In this document: positions 1-7,763 of the stretch, piece after piece
Layout of the letters: the number at the start of each line of letters is the position of its first letter
Position numbering within the stretch: the stretch's first letter is position 1
Assembly (NCBI GenBank): GCA_019237415.1
Contig: JAFAHD010000039.1
Coordinates: forward strand, 1 to 44,253
DNA: 44,253 nt
Source: Vulcanimicrobiota bacterium
GTDB lineage: Bacteria > Vulcanimicrobiota > Vulcanimicrobiia > Eremiobacterales > Eremiobacteraceae
Direction: 5' to 3'
Made by a program: the position numbers and the translations under genes
The notes under the pieces: generated by a model
The model's input: only the letters and a program-made list of their open reading frames with translations
The model's database searches: none
Told to the model about the DNA's origin: nothing

Positions 1-57
1 CCGTCTCATCAGCGAGGCATGCGATGCCGCCATCGCGTCTTCGTAGATCGCGGACGG

Positions 58-936
58 CTAGGCGAGTTTGAGGCCGCTGGTCGCTTTGCTCTGAACGTCG
101 TGATATTCGATCAACGGCGCAAAACCATCGGCGACAGAATCGCCGCCGAAGGTCGTGAGATAGCGGCACGTCGCATATGCGCTTGACCTCATGTCGTAGT
201 CGACAAGCCAGCGATTATATCGATCCTGCAGCTGCGGCACGTCGATCGGGAACTCAGCGGGCGGATTCATCATGTCGCAGCGCCATGGCTTTGGGGTGAG
301 GCGCGCGCGAAACGATTCTTGCGAGCGGCAGAGCCGGATGTAGAGCGGATCGCAGCCGAACTCTTTGAGCAACGCTTCCGTTTGCGCGTCGTCTGGCGCG
401 AACGGCGCGTTGGTGATGATGAGCCGGTGGCCTGCCGCCGTTTTGTAGGCTCGCGCGCTGAGCGAGCGTGCGGAGACGACCGCACCGATGGAATCGAGGA
501 CCGGATCGGATTGCGGCGCGGCCGGCTTCGGCTTGCCGAACAGCGAGCCTAAAAGACCGCCGAGTCCTCCTCCTTGCGCCTGTCCTTCGGGCTCATCGAT
601 GTCGACGAACATCAAACGTGGCGCATTGAGCACGAGCGCGCCGTATTGGTTGCGCGTGACGAGGGCGTTGAGCTGTCCGTCGGCCGAGCGGAATTCTTGC
701 ACCACAGGTTCGGGCAATGGACGGACGCCGTAGGGATAGCGCTCGCCGCTCTTCTTGCCAGAGCCCACGAAGTCTGCGACCTTGCGCGCGATCTCCAGCG
801 CACATTGTTGGGCGGCTTCGATGCTGTCGTCCGACCAGCCGCGTGCGGCGACGCGGAATTGTTTGCCGTTTCGTCCGACGGCATCGACGCGCGCGCGCGT
901 CCAAAAACGAGCGGTCTTCATAGCGGCAACGTCCAT
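58..936 (-). CDS. Uncharacterised conserved protein, 292 aa
   Basis: Cytoplasmic protein with no signal peptide or membrane helix; I do not assign a function. A VDID acidic motif lies at about residues 111-114, a flexible Gly-rich insert at 121-131, an HRLIIT strand at 170-175, and the most conserved-looking block, LCRSQESFRARLTPKPWRC, at 202-220. I recall similar blocks in unnamed bacterial proteins. The paired DxD and H-strand faintly recall primase-polymerase folds, but that is speculation. The start is uncertain: ATG at 936, or ATG at 921 giving MKTARFW; neither has a clear Shine-Dalgarno. It lies 72 bp downstream of comM on the same strand and may be cotranscribed. A further minus-strand ATG at 31-33 (MAASHASLMRR) may begin the next gene, cut by the window edge. 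Confidence 0.7.
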   Translation of the reverse strand: MDVAAMKTARFWTRARVDAVGRNGKQFRVAARGWSDDSIEAAQQCALEIARKVADFVGSGKKSGERYPYGVRPLPEPVVQEFRSADGQLNALVTRNQYGALVLNAPRLMFVDIDEPEGQAQGGGLGGLLGSLFGKPKPAAPQSDPVLDSIGAVVSARSLSARAYKTAAGHRLIITNAPFAPDDAQTEALLKEFGCDPLYIRLCRSQESFRARLTPKPWRCDMMNPPAEFPIDVPQLQDRYNRWLVDYDMRSSAYATCRYLTTFGGDSVADGFAPLIEYHDVQSKATSGLKLA

Positions 937-1008
937 CAGGCATGCCCGGGCTTCCTGCGTAGGACGGTTGGTACCCGTATTCGAGCTGACGCCATGCGCG
1001 CGGCGCGT

Positions 1009-2544
1009 CTACGCGTTTCGAAGCAATCGGTCCAGTGAACGGTAACCGATCGCCTCGGCGATATGCTCAGGTTTTACGCTCTCGCACTGCGCGAGATCTG
1101 CGATCGTGCGCGCCACGCGCATGATGCGGTCATGCGCTCGTGCCGAGAGATGGAGCCGCCCCATCGCGGCAGAGAGGAGCGCTCGGCAGCGGTCATCGAG
1201 CGCGCAATGAATGCGGACGACATGCGCTGGCATCGTCGCGTTGGAGCCTTTGTTACCGAGGCGTGCGCGTTGCAGCCCGCGCGCGTTTCGAACACGCGCG
1301 CGGATGGCTGATGACGATTCGGCGCTCGGGCGGCCGCCGATGTCCTCATACGGCACGCGCGGCACTTCGACGTGCATATCGATGCGATCGAGCAGCGGAC
1401 CGGAGATCTTCGACAAGTAGCGTGCAACAGCAACGGGAGAACAGGAACAGCCGTGCAGCCCGTCTCCCTGGTAGCCGCACGGACACGGATTGAGACTTGC
1501 GATGAGCATAAATGCTGCAGGGAACGTCACTGCGCGGCCTGCCCGGCTGATGCTAACCGCGCAGTCCTCGAGCGGCTGGCGCAGCACTTCGAGTGCCGAG
1601 CGCTGGAACTCCGCGAGCTCGTCGAGGAAGAGCACGCCGCGATGCGCGAGGGAGACCTCGCCTGGACGCGGCGCCGATCCGCCGCCGGCAAGCGCGATCG
1701 CGCTGACTGTGTGATGCGGGGCGCGAAATGGCCGCACCGATACCAAACGCGAACGGTCGCGCAGCAATCCACTCACGCTGTAGAGCGCAGTGACGTCGAG
1801 CGCTTCGTCGGGCGTCATCGGCGGCAAGATCGACGGCATGCGCCGCGCGAGCATCGTCTTGCCGCTGCCCGGCGGCCCGACGAAAAGGAGGTTGTGACCG
1901 CCGGCTGCCGCGATCTCCATCGCGCGTTTGGCGCGTGCCTGGCCGCGGACATCTTGCAGGTCCTCGGCGAAATGCGGCTCGGGTGCGTCGCGCTCCAATG
2001 CCGCGCCGGACGACCCGATGCCGGCCGGTCCCCGGCCGAGCACGACGTCGACTGCCTGCATGAGCGTGTGCACCGGGTATAACGTGAGGCCAGCCACGAG
2101 CGCAGCTTCCTTTAGATTGTCCGCCGGCACGATGAGACGCTTGTGGCGCGACCGCTTCACGGCCATCGCGATCGGCAGCACGCCGCCGACCGGTTTGACC
2201 GACCCGTCAAGCGCGAGCTCGCCCAGGGCGACCACGTCGCGCAGCCTGTGCGCATCGATCTGCTGGTCCATGGCGAGAATCGTGAGCGCGAGCGCGATGT
2301 CGAACGCCGCGCCTTCCTTGCGCACGGCGGCCGGCGCCAAGTTGACCACGACGCGATACGTCGGAAATAAGAAACCCGACGAGCGGATCGCCGCGTTGAC
2401 GCGCTCTTTCGATTCCTGAATGGACCGGTCGGCCAACCCGACGATGTGGATGCCGACATCAGTGGTCGGAATGCCGACGACTTCCACGCGCACGATGTAC
2501 GCTTCGATGCCGCGCACCGCGCCGCAGTAGCCGATCGCAAGCAT
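1009..2544 (-). CDS. comM: ComM/YifB family Mg-chelatase-like AAA+ ATPase
   Basis: A hexameric AAA+ helicase of the ComM/YifB family, which promotes branch migration during natural transformation in Gram-negatives. The 511-aa length is normal. The N-terminal ChlI-like domain runs from about residue 1 to 170, with IHIVGLADRSIQESKERV near 33-50. Walker A GPPGSGKT is at about 223-230. A Walker B segment LFLDELAEF, the family Cys cluster NPCPCGYQGD and a C-terminal domain follow. I prefer the ATG at 2544 (MLAIGYCGAVRGIEAY), which matches the usual family N-terminus, over the ATG at 2559. In many genomes comM follows yraN; here yraN lies 9 kb upstream on the same strand. Confidence 0.95.
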   Translation of the reverse strand: MLAIGYCGAVRGIEAYIVRVEVVGIPTTDVGIHIVGLADRSIQESKERVNAAIRSSGFLFPTYRVVVNLAPAAVRKEGAAFDIALALTILAMDQQIDAHRLRDVVALGELALDGSVKPVGGVLPIAMAVKRSRHKRLIVPADNLKEAALVAGLTLYPVHTLMQAVDVVLGRGPAGIGSSGAALERDAPEPHFAEDLQDVRGQARAKRAMEIAAAGGHNLLFVGPPGSGKTMLARRMPSILPPMTPDEALDVTALYSVSGLLRDRSRLVSVRPFRAPHHTVSAIALAGGGSAPRPGEVSLAHRGVLFLDELAEFQRSALEVLRQPLEDCAVSISRAGRAVTFPAAFMLIASLNPCPCGYQGDGLHGCSCSPVAVARYLSKISGPLLDRIDMHVEVPRVPYEDIGGRPSAESSSAIRARVRNARGLQRARLGNKGSNATMPAHVVRIHCALDDRCRALLSAAMGRLHLSARAHDRIMRVARTIADLAQCESVKPEHIAEAIGYRSLDRLLRNA

Positions 2545-2576
2545 GCAGCCGCCTATCACGGCGGCCGCACGTCACG

Positions 2577-3266
2577 TCAAGTGGGCGTCGGCGCTATCGG
2601 TGTCGGCAGCGCCGTCGGCGGCGGCGGCGTGCGCGGGATCGACGGCAGCACCGGGTAGGGCTTCACCGGAACGGACACTGTCGGCGCGGGCGACTCCGGC
2701 GTCGCGCCGAGGGGCTCGGGCGTCGTACCCAGCGGCTGCCTCGTCGGCACCGGCGTCATCGGGCGCTGCGGCGCGGTCGGCGGTGGACGGACTCCGGGCG
2801 CGTACTGCTGACCGGATTGCTGATACGAGTTCATACACTGTTCAAACACTTTGTCGAATTCGTTGCGCCGCGACTCCTCTTCGTTCTTCCGATTGCGCTT
2901 GCGAATGCCGCCGGCGACGGCGCCGATCGCAGCGCCCCATGCAGCGCCGCCGCCTGCATTCCCGCTCCAGCCGCCGACGAAAGAGCCGGCGAGAGCTCCG
3001 CCTGCAGCTCCCTCGAGGGCGCCTGCTCCGTGGCTTGATCCGCCGGAATACCCCGACCGCTGCTGCGCCACATTGGAGCAACGCTCATATTGGTTTGGCG
3101 GCGGATTATATGAATAACGCTGCTGGCTGTAGCCGGATTGTCCGTAGCCCTGTGCGAGCACGTCGACGCACAATGCGATAGCCAACGTGAGGCTGATCGC
3201 AGCGACCAAAAAGGCGCGCAGCCGCGCGCTCTTACTTGTTGCCACGTTTGGCCGCATCGATCGCAT
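2577..3266 (-). CDS. Secreted glycine-zipper protein with Pro/Thr-rich tail
   Basis: A 229-aa exported protein of unknown function. A hydrophobic signal segment covers about residues 16-37 (AFLVAAISLTLAIALCVDVLAQ). It is followed by a Tyr/Gln-rich stretch, then a Gly/Ala-rich glycine zipper at about 76-113 (repeats such as GGALAGSFVGG and GAAIGAVAGG). A charged segment RKRNRKNEEESRR comes next, and the last 80 residues are rich in Pro and Thr. Glycine zippers are typical of outer-membrane or pore-associated small proteins. The ATG at 3266 overlaps the upstream HdeA-like gene by 35 nt; a GTG at 3245 would reduce this to 14 nt. The two genes are probably cotranscribed. Confidence 0.75.
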   Translation of the reverse strand: MRSMRPNVATSKSARLRAFLVAAISLTLAIALCVDVLAQGYGQSGYSQQRYSYNPPPNQYERCSNVAQQRSGYSGGSSHGAGALEGAAGGALAGSFVGGWSGNAGGGAAWGAAIGAVAGGIRKRNRKNEEESRRNEFDKVFEQCMNSYQQSGQQYAPGVRPPPTAPQRPMTPVPTRQPLGTTPEPLGATPESPAPTVSVPVKPYPVLPSIPRTPPPPTALPTPIAPTPT

Positions 3267-3558
3267 CGAACAGCGTCATGGACTGGTGCGCCGTGCACAC
3301 CTCCATGACGCGCGACGTCGCCAATTCCAAGCCGCTCGTGTTGAGCACCGTCGCGCCTTGCTTGCCGGCGAGATAGCCCCAATAGAACATCATGATGGAC
3401 GAGCGATCCAAGACATCCGAGGCGAGCATGTCACCGCAGGTGACCTTCATGAGCTGAATCGCGGGATTGGGCGAGCGCGCCGGCGTTGTCGCTGCTGCGG
3501 CTGCGGTGCTCGCGGCGATCAGAACGGCGAACACCAACGACGACAAGCGTGCGACCAT
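3232..3558 (-). CDS. HdeA/HdeB-like periplasmic acid-stress protein
   Basis: Small exported protein (108 aa) with a signal peptide at about residues 1-23, cleaved near AAAAA. The mature part begins VTCGDMLASDVLDRSSIMMFYWGYLAGK and ends with a second cysteine. Two cysteines (C41, C88), the T-C-x-D-x-L motif and the Y-W-G-Y segment match the HdeA/HdeB family. These periplasmic chaperones are held by one disulfide and prevent aggregation at acid pH. The length is the same as E. coli HdeA (110 aa). The call rests on motif resemblance only. It heads a two-gene unit with the glycine-zipper protein and diverges from the NTF2-like gene at 3716. Confidence 0.72.
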   Translation of the reverse strand: MVARLSSLVFAVLIAASTAAAAATTPARSPNPAIQLMKVTCGDMLASDVLDRSSIMMFYWGYLAGKQGATVLNTSGLELATSRVMEVCTAHQSMTLFDAIDAAKRGNK

Positions 3559-3715
3559 ATCGTCTCCTTCTTGTGAACGGACCGTTTGCGGGTGGTTGGA
3601 CGCCCGCCGTCCCGAACCTGTGCGTAGCTAGCATGTCGCGGGAAATCGGCGGGCGGCGGGTGAACCGTCGCGCCAGACAACCAAGGTTTCGATTCAGGAA
3701 AGGAAAGACAGTCAT

Positions 3716-4192
3716 ATGTTGACTCGCCTTACATTCGTGGCTCTTGTCGCATTGGTGCTAGCCTCAGCCAGTGTACCAGCGCGAGCCGACACCGCGACGT
3801 ATGACCAACAGAACGTGCGCGCGCTGTTCACGCAGTTCATCGGTCTGCAGAACCAACACAATCTTGCCGGCGTGCAAAAGCTCCTATGGAACGACCCGAA
3901 CCTCGTGTGGTTGACGATATCCGGGCCTGTCTTCGGCTATGACGCGGTCTCGGCTCACCTGCAAAAGCTGTTCAGCGGCGTCTGGAGCGCAACGCCCGAT
4001 TATACGAACACCCACGTCACGCTGCGCAGCGCGACCACGGCCGACGTCATCGCGCCTATGAACATCACCGCCACGGTTTCCGGCACGCCGTACAGCGCGA
4101 AAGCCATCGTGGTCACGACGTGCACGAAAACGAAGGATGGCTGGAAGGTCGCCGGCGTGATACCGGTATCGGCAGCCGTCAAGAACTACTAG
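3716..4192 (+). CDS. Secreted NTF2/SnoaL-like fold protein
   Basis: A 158-aa exported protein. A signal peptide covers about residues 1-24 (MLTRLTFVALVALVLASASVPARA). It is followed by a compact alpha+beta domain starting QQNVRALFTQFIGLQNQHNLAGVQKLLWNDPNLVWL and ending in a strand with DGWKVAGVIPVS. This is the pattern of NTF2-like/DUF4440 domains, whose ligands vary widely. A purine-rich Shine-Dalgarno (AGGAAAGGAAAG) precedes the ATG. It is transcribed alone: the divergent neighbour is the HdeA-like gene, and a strong terminator hairpin follows at 4234-4270. Ligand unknown. Confidence 0.72.
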   Translation: MLTRLTFVALVALVLASASVPARADTATYDQQNVRALFTQFIGLQNQHNLAGVQKLLWNDPNLVWLTISGPVFGYDAVSAHLQKLFSGVWSATPDYTNTHVTLRSATTADVIAPMNITATVSGTPYSAKAIVVTTCTKTKDGWKVAGVIPVSAAVKNY

Positions 4193-4233
4193 AGATCGGA
4201 TAATTTCGGTCGCGCTAGCGAACGATGGGCGAG

Positions 4234-4270
4234 GGCGGGAGCGCTGGGCGGCGCCCCCGCCTTAGTTTTT
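4234..4270 (+). terminator. Rho-independent terminator after the NTF2-like gene
   Basis: Arms GGCGGGAGCGC (4234-4244) and GCGCCCCCGCC (4251-4261) pair over 11 positions with one A:C mismatch around a 6-nt loop. TTAGTTTTT follows. It lies 42 nt after the stop codon of the NTF2-like gene. Confidence 0.8.
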
Positions 4271-4295
4271 GAATAAATGAGATTGGGATTATACT
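4269..4295 (+). promoter_or_regulatory. Possible promoter of the Tyr/Pro-rich protein gene
   Basis: A good -10 element TATACT (4290-4295) lies 58 nt before the chosen ATG. The best -35-like hexamer is TTGAAT (4269-4274), but the spacer is only 15 bp, so the -35 assignment is weak. The stretch is AT-rich compared with its surroundings. Confidence 0.4.
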
Positions 4296-4353
4296 GAGAG
4301 CGCAACGCATTCTCAGCCCGCCTTCGTACAATGTGTGCGGAGGTCCAATTTCG

Positions 4354-5013
4354 ATGAACACAAAGAACTACCAAGCGATCGCCCGGCCGCTCGTCGCAGC
4401 AGCCCTTGCGCTGATCGTCGCGCTTTCGATGGCGCGTCCGGTGCGCGCCGACGGCGCGGCTTCGACGCGCAACATCATCCTCGGCGCGGCGGCGGCAATC
4501 GCCGGCATCGTCATCTACGAAAACGTGCACAACAAGAACGTCGCGCATAACACGGTGGTCGGCTACACGCCCGACGGCGGGACCGTGTACGCGGATGGCC
4601 GAGTCGTGTATCCGAACGGCCAAGTGCTTTACACCGGCACGAACGGCGCGCCATGCTCGTGGGATGGATCGGAGCAGTACTGCGGAGCCAATCCGACGGT
4701 GTACTATCCGAACAACAACTACCCGCAGCCGGGATACGGATACTCGAATTATCCGGCCTACCAGCCGGCGTATACGTATCCGACGTACAACTACCCGACC
4801 TACACGCCACCCACGTACAGCTATCCGAGCTACATGTACAGCACGACTCGGACCGTGCGCGATACGGACGACCGTTACAATGCAAGCGCCCGCTACAACG
4901 TCCACAATAACGGACGCAACGGCAACCAGTGGAACGGCAATCGCGGAAATGGCAACGCCAACGGGCCTGGGCACAACGGCGATAATGGCCGGCACGACGG
5001 CGACGATCGCTAA
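4354..5013 (+). CDS. Secreted/anchored Tyr-Pro-rich and Asn-Gly-rich protein
   Basis: A 219-aa protein of unknown function. It has an N-terminal signal sequence (about residues 1-31, ending ARPVRADG), a second short hydrophobic helix (IILGAAAAIAGIVIYENV), then a small domain with PDGGTVYADGRVVYPNGQVLY and two cysteines. The middle is a low-complexity Tyr/Pro tract made of short YP-x-Y units. The tail is rich in Asn and Gly (NGRNGNQWNGNRGNGN). Such tails suggest an extracellular or surface protein, not an enzyme. The ATG at 4354 is preferred over the GTG at 4333 because GGAGG lies at 4339-4343 with a 10-nt spacer. Terminator hairpins bound it on both sides, so it is monocistronic. Confidence 0.72.
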   Translation: MNTKNYQAIARPLVAAALALIVALSMARPVRADGAASTRNIILGAAAAIAGIVIYENVHNKNVAHNTVVGYTPDGGTVYADGRVVYPNGQVLYTGTNGAPCSWDGSEQYCGANPTVYYPNNNYPQPGYGYSNYPAYQPAYTYPTYNYPTYTPPTYSYPSYMYSTTRTVRDTDDRYNASARYNVHNNGRNGNQWNGNRGNGNANGPGHNGDNGRHDGDDR

Positions 5014-5033
5014 CGGCTAGGGCATTCGCAAAG

Positions 5034-5068
5034 CGCCGGGCGCCACTCGCGTCCGGCGTTCGTTTTTT
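5034..5068 (+). terminator. Rho-independent terminator after the Tyr-Pro-rich protein gene
   Basis: CGCCGGGCGC (5034-5043) pairs with GCGTCCGGCG (5049-5058), 10 bp with one G:U pair and a 5-nt loop. TTCGTTTTTT follows. It separates this gene from the sugar transporter operon. Confidence 0.85.
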
Positions 5069-5187
5069 CCGCTTTTTTCGTACGCACCGTTCCCGGGAAT
5101 TGCTCAAGCGCGCCTCGTAGTGCCCGCCAGTGGCTGATCTGCAGATGTCATCATTGCCTTTAGGTCGGCTTAAAGTAGCACGTGCCT

Positions 5188-5232
5188 GCTATCCACATAT
5201 CCACACAAAGGATGCCGGGCTGTGTGGATAGC
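5188..5232 (+). promoter_or_regulatory. Two overlapping inverted repeats of a TATCCACA unit upstream of the sugar ABC operon
   Basis: Three copies of TATCCACA occur in 45 bp: two direct (within 5188-5197 and 5198-5207) and one inverted (TGTGTGGATAGC, 5221-5232). The inverted copy can pair perfectly over 10 bp with either direct copy, GCTATCCACA or TATCCACACA, so two alternative hairpins are possible. Each unit is 8/9 like the DnaA box TTATCCACA. The position, 80-120 nt before the binding-protein start, also fits an operator for a sugar-responsive repressor. The rest of 5069-5309 shows no gene. Confidence 0.5.
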
Positions 5233-5309
5233 GCGGGGCGCAATCGTTCGAACGTTTATGCGAGCCGTATCGGCCCGCAGGACGCACGCACTACGTATCG
5301 GAGGACCAC

Positions 5310-6251
5310 TTGCGACGTAATTCCGCCGCGGCAGCCTTGGCGGCAACCCTCATTCTGCTCGTGTCCGGATGCGCCAAGAGCAACGCGCCGACGAGCACGC
5401 CCGCGTCAGGATCCAAGAGCATCGGCGTTTCGCTGCTCGACTTGCAAGCGCAGTTCTATCAAGCGATGGAGCAAGGCATGAAGGACGAGGCGGCCACCTA
5501 CGGCTACTCGATCGTCTTCACCGACGCCAATCACGACCAGGCCAAGCAGACATCGCAGGTCGAGGACTTCATCAGCAAACATGTCGATGTCATCATCTTG
5601 TCGCCGGCGGATTCGAAGGCTGTCGGCCCCGCGATCGTCGAGGCCAACAGCGCGAACATCCCGGTGTTCACCGCGGACATCGCCAGCACCGCCGCGCGTG
5701 GCACGGTCATCTCGCACATCGCCTCGGACAATATCCAAGGGGGCAAAGTCGCCGCCGACCTGCTCGGTGCGGCGCTGGGCGGCCGGGGAGACATCGCGAT
5801 CATCGACGAGCCTGAAGTGACGTCGGTCCAGGATCGCGTCAAAGGCTTCAAAGACGAGCTGGCGGCGAAATATCCGGCCATTCGCATCGTCGCAGATCAG
5901 ACGGCTGGCGGCGAGCGGGCGCAAGCGGCGTCCGTCACCGACAATCTGCTGCAACGCTTTCCGAACCTGAACGGCATCTTCGGCATCAACGACGACTCGG
6001 CGCTCGGCGCGCTGGCAGCGGTCAGATCCGCGGGCAAGGTCGGCAAGATCAAGATCGTGGGCTACGACGCCAATCCGGAAGCACGCAAGGCCATCGATGC
6101 GGGCGAGATGGTCGGCGATCCCGAGCAGCATCCGGATCAGATCGGCAAGCTGACGATCGACACCATTCACGACTATTTCTCGGGAAGCACGCCACCGTCG
6201 CGCATACCGGTGACGGTCGGTTCGTACACGGGGCCAGCGCCGGCGAAATAA
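5310..6251 (+). CDS. Ribose-type sugar ABC transporter substrate-binding lipoprotein
   Basis: A 313-aa periplasmic-binding-protein-like (RbsB, family 4_2) receptor that captures a sugar and delivers it to the ATPase/permease encoded next. The signal is lipoprotein type, with lipobox LVSGC and the lipidated Cys near residue 21. A Ser/Thr/Pro linker follows, then the two-lobed fold beginning SIGVSLLDLQAQFYQAMEQGMKDEA. Family segments VDVIILSPADSKAV, GTVISHIASDNIQGG and GIFGINDDSALGALAA are visible. The start is TTG at 5310, with GGAGG 5 nt upstream. First gene of a three- or four-gene operon, 5 nt before the ATPase gene. The substrate cannot be read from sequence; ribose-like pentoses are usual for the family. 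Confidence 0.93.
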   Translation: MRRNSAAAALAATLILLVSGCAKSNAPTSTPASGSKSIGVSLLDLQAQFYQAMEQGMKDEAATYGYSIVFTDANHDQAKQTSQVEDFISKHVDVIILSPADSKAVGPAIVEANSANIPVFTADIASTAARGTVISHIASDNIQGGKVAADLLGAALGGRGDIAIIDEPEVTSVQDRVKGFKDELAAKYPAIRIVADQTAGGERAQAASVTDNLLQRFPNLNGIFGINDDSALGALAAVRSAGKVGKIKIVGYDANPEARKAIDAGEMVGDPEQHPDQIGKLTIDTIHDYFSGSTPPSRIPVTVGSYTGPAPAK

Positions 6252-6256
6252 GCGAC

Positions 6257-7762
6257 ATGCCGATCGCGCAGGCCGCGCCGTACCTCGTCCTGCGCGGCAT
6301 TTCGAAAAGCTATCCCGGCGTGCGCGCGCTTGACGGCATCGACTTCGATGTGCGCCCGGGCGAAGTGCACGCGCTCGTCGGTGAGAACGGCGCCGGCAAA
6401 TCCACGCTCGTCAACATCCTGTCCGGCGCGGTCGCGGCGGACGCGGGTAGCATCGAGATCGACGGACGCACCGTCACGCTCTCATCGCCGCGCCAGTCGG
6501 AGGCGCTCGGCATCGCCGTCATCCATCAAGAGTTCAATCTCGTGCCGCAGCTGACCGCGGCAGAGAACATCGAGCTCGGTCACGAGCCGTTGCGCGGCAT
6601 GGTGATCGACACGCGCGAGCTGCACGTGCGCGCAGCGGCGGCGCTGGCGCGCTTAGGCGTGACCGTGCCGCTCGACGCGCCGGTGCGCACCCTGTCGGTC
6701 GCGCAGCAGCAGATGATCGAGATCGCCAAAGCGCTGTCGGTGGAGGCGCGCATCATCTTCATGGACGAGCCATCGGCGGCGCTGACCGGACAAGAGGTCG
6801 ATCGCCTCTTCGCGATCATCAAAACGCTGACCGCGCATGGCGTCGGCGTCGTCTACATCTCACACCGGCTCGAGGAGGTCTTCGCGATCGCCGACCGCAT
6901 CACGGTGTTGCGCGACGGCCGGCTGATCGCGACCAAAGAGCGCGCCGACATGACAAGCGACGAGGTCATCACGCTCATGGTCGGGCGTGCTCTCGAAGCG
7001 CATTTCCCGACGCTGCCGCCCGATCCGCCGCATACGACGCCCCTGCTCTCGGTGCGCGGTCTGACCACGCGCGGCCGTCTCCAAGACGTCGATTTGGACG
7101 TCTACGCCGGCGAGATCTATGGGATCGCGGGTCTGGTCGGCTCCGGACGCACGTCGCTTTTGCGCGCGATATGCGGCGCAGACCGTTACGATTCGGGCTC
7201 GGTCACGCTTGGCGGCGCAGTGCTCCACTTGCGGGGGCCGCACGACGGCATCGCCGCGGGATTGGCGCTGGTGACCGAGGATCGCAAGTCGCAGGGCCTT
7301 ATCCTTGGCATGTCCATCCGCGAAAACGTCACGCTGCCCCACCTCGAGGATTTTGCGACGCTCGGCGTCATCGACCGGCCGAAGGAGACGACAGCGGTCG
7401 CGACGCTGTCGGCCGAGCTGCACGTGCGCTCGCGCTCGATCGAACAAGCGGTGCGCTCGTTATCGGGCGGCAACCAGCAAAAGGTCGTGCTCGCCAAGTG
7501 GCTGCTCGAACGCGCGACGCTGATCTGCTTCGACGAACCGACGCGCGGCATCGACGTCGGCGCCAAGGCTGAGATCTACGATCTTATCGTCTCGCTCGCC
7601 AAAGGCGGCACCGGGATCATCATGGTGTCGTCCGAGCTGCCCGAAGTGCTCGGCATGTCGATGCGCATCGGCGTCATGCACGGCGGGCGTATCGTGCGCG
7701 AATTCGCGCGCGGTGAAGCGACGCCCGAGACCGTCATCCGCTTGGCGACGGGAGCGGCATAG
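6257..7762 (+). CDS. Sugar ABC transporter ATP-binding protein (RbsA/MglA type, two ABC domains)
   Basis: A 501-aa duplicated ATPase, the normal length for RbsA/MglA/XylG. The first domain has Walker A GENGAGKST near residues 43-51, a signature-like LSVAQQQMIEIAKAL and Walker B RIIFMDEPSAAL. The second has the degenerate P-loop GLVGSGRTS, signature LSGGNQQKVVLAKWL and Walker B LICFDEPTRGIDVG. This asymmetry is standard in the family and supports one active and one altered site. It powers uptake through the permease whose GTG start follows directly after this gene's stop codon. Confidence 0.96.
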   Translation: MPIAQAAPYLVLRGISKSYPGVRALDGIDFDVRPGEVHALVGENGAGKSTLVNILSGAVAADAGSIEIDGRTVTLSSPRQSEALGIAVIHQEFNLVPQLTAAENIELGHEPLRGMVIDTRELHVRAAAALARLGVTVPLDAPVRTLSVAQQQMIEIAKALSVEARIIFMDEPSAALTGQEVDRLFAIIKTLTAHGVGVVYISHRLEEVFAIADRITVLRDGRLIATKERADMTSDEVITLMVGRALEAHFPTLPPDPPHTTPLLSVRGLTTRGRLQDVDLDVYAGEIYGIAGLVGSGRTSLLRAICGADRYDSGSVTLGGAVLHLRGPHDGIAAGLALVTEDRKSQGLILGMSIRENVTLPHLEDFATLGVIDRPKETTAVATLSAELHVRSRSIEQAVRSLSGGNQQKVVLAKWLLERATLICFDEPTRGIDVGAKAEIYDLIVSLAKGGTGIIMVSSELPEVLGMSMRIGVMHGGRIVREFARGEATPETVIRLATGAA

Positions 7763-7763
7763 C

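Noticed and set aside
1-33. 5' end of a minus-strand gene (MAASHASLMRR)
   Set aside because: Eleven codons at the window edge cannot be distinguished from chance; mentioned only as a possibility in the first gene entry.
4720-4860. Tandem DNA repeat in the Tyr-Pro tract
   Set aside because: The YP units are coded by varied codons and irregular spacing, so this is amino-acid-level low complexity, not a true DNA tandem repeat.
5188-5232. Chromosomal replication origin
   Set aside because: Although TATCCACA units resemble DnaA boxes, there is no dnaA, dnaN or AT-rich unwinding region, and only three units occur.
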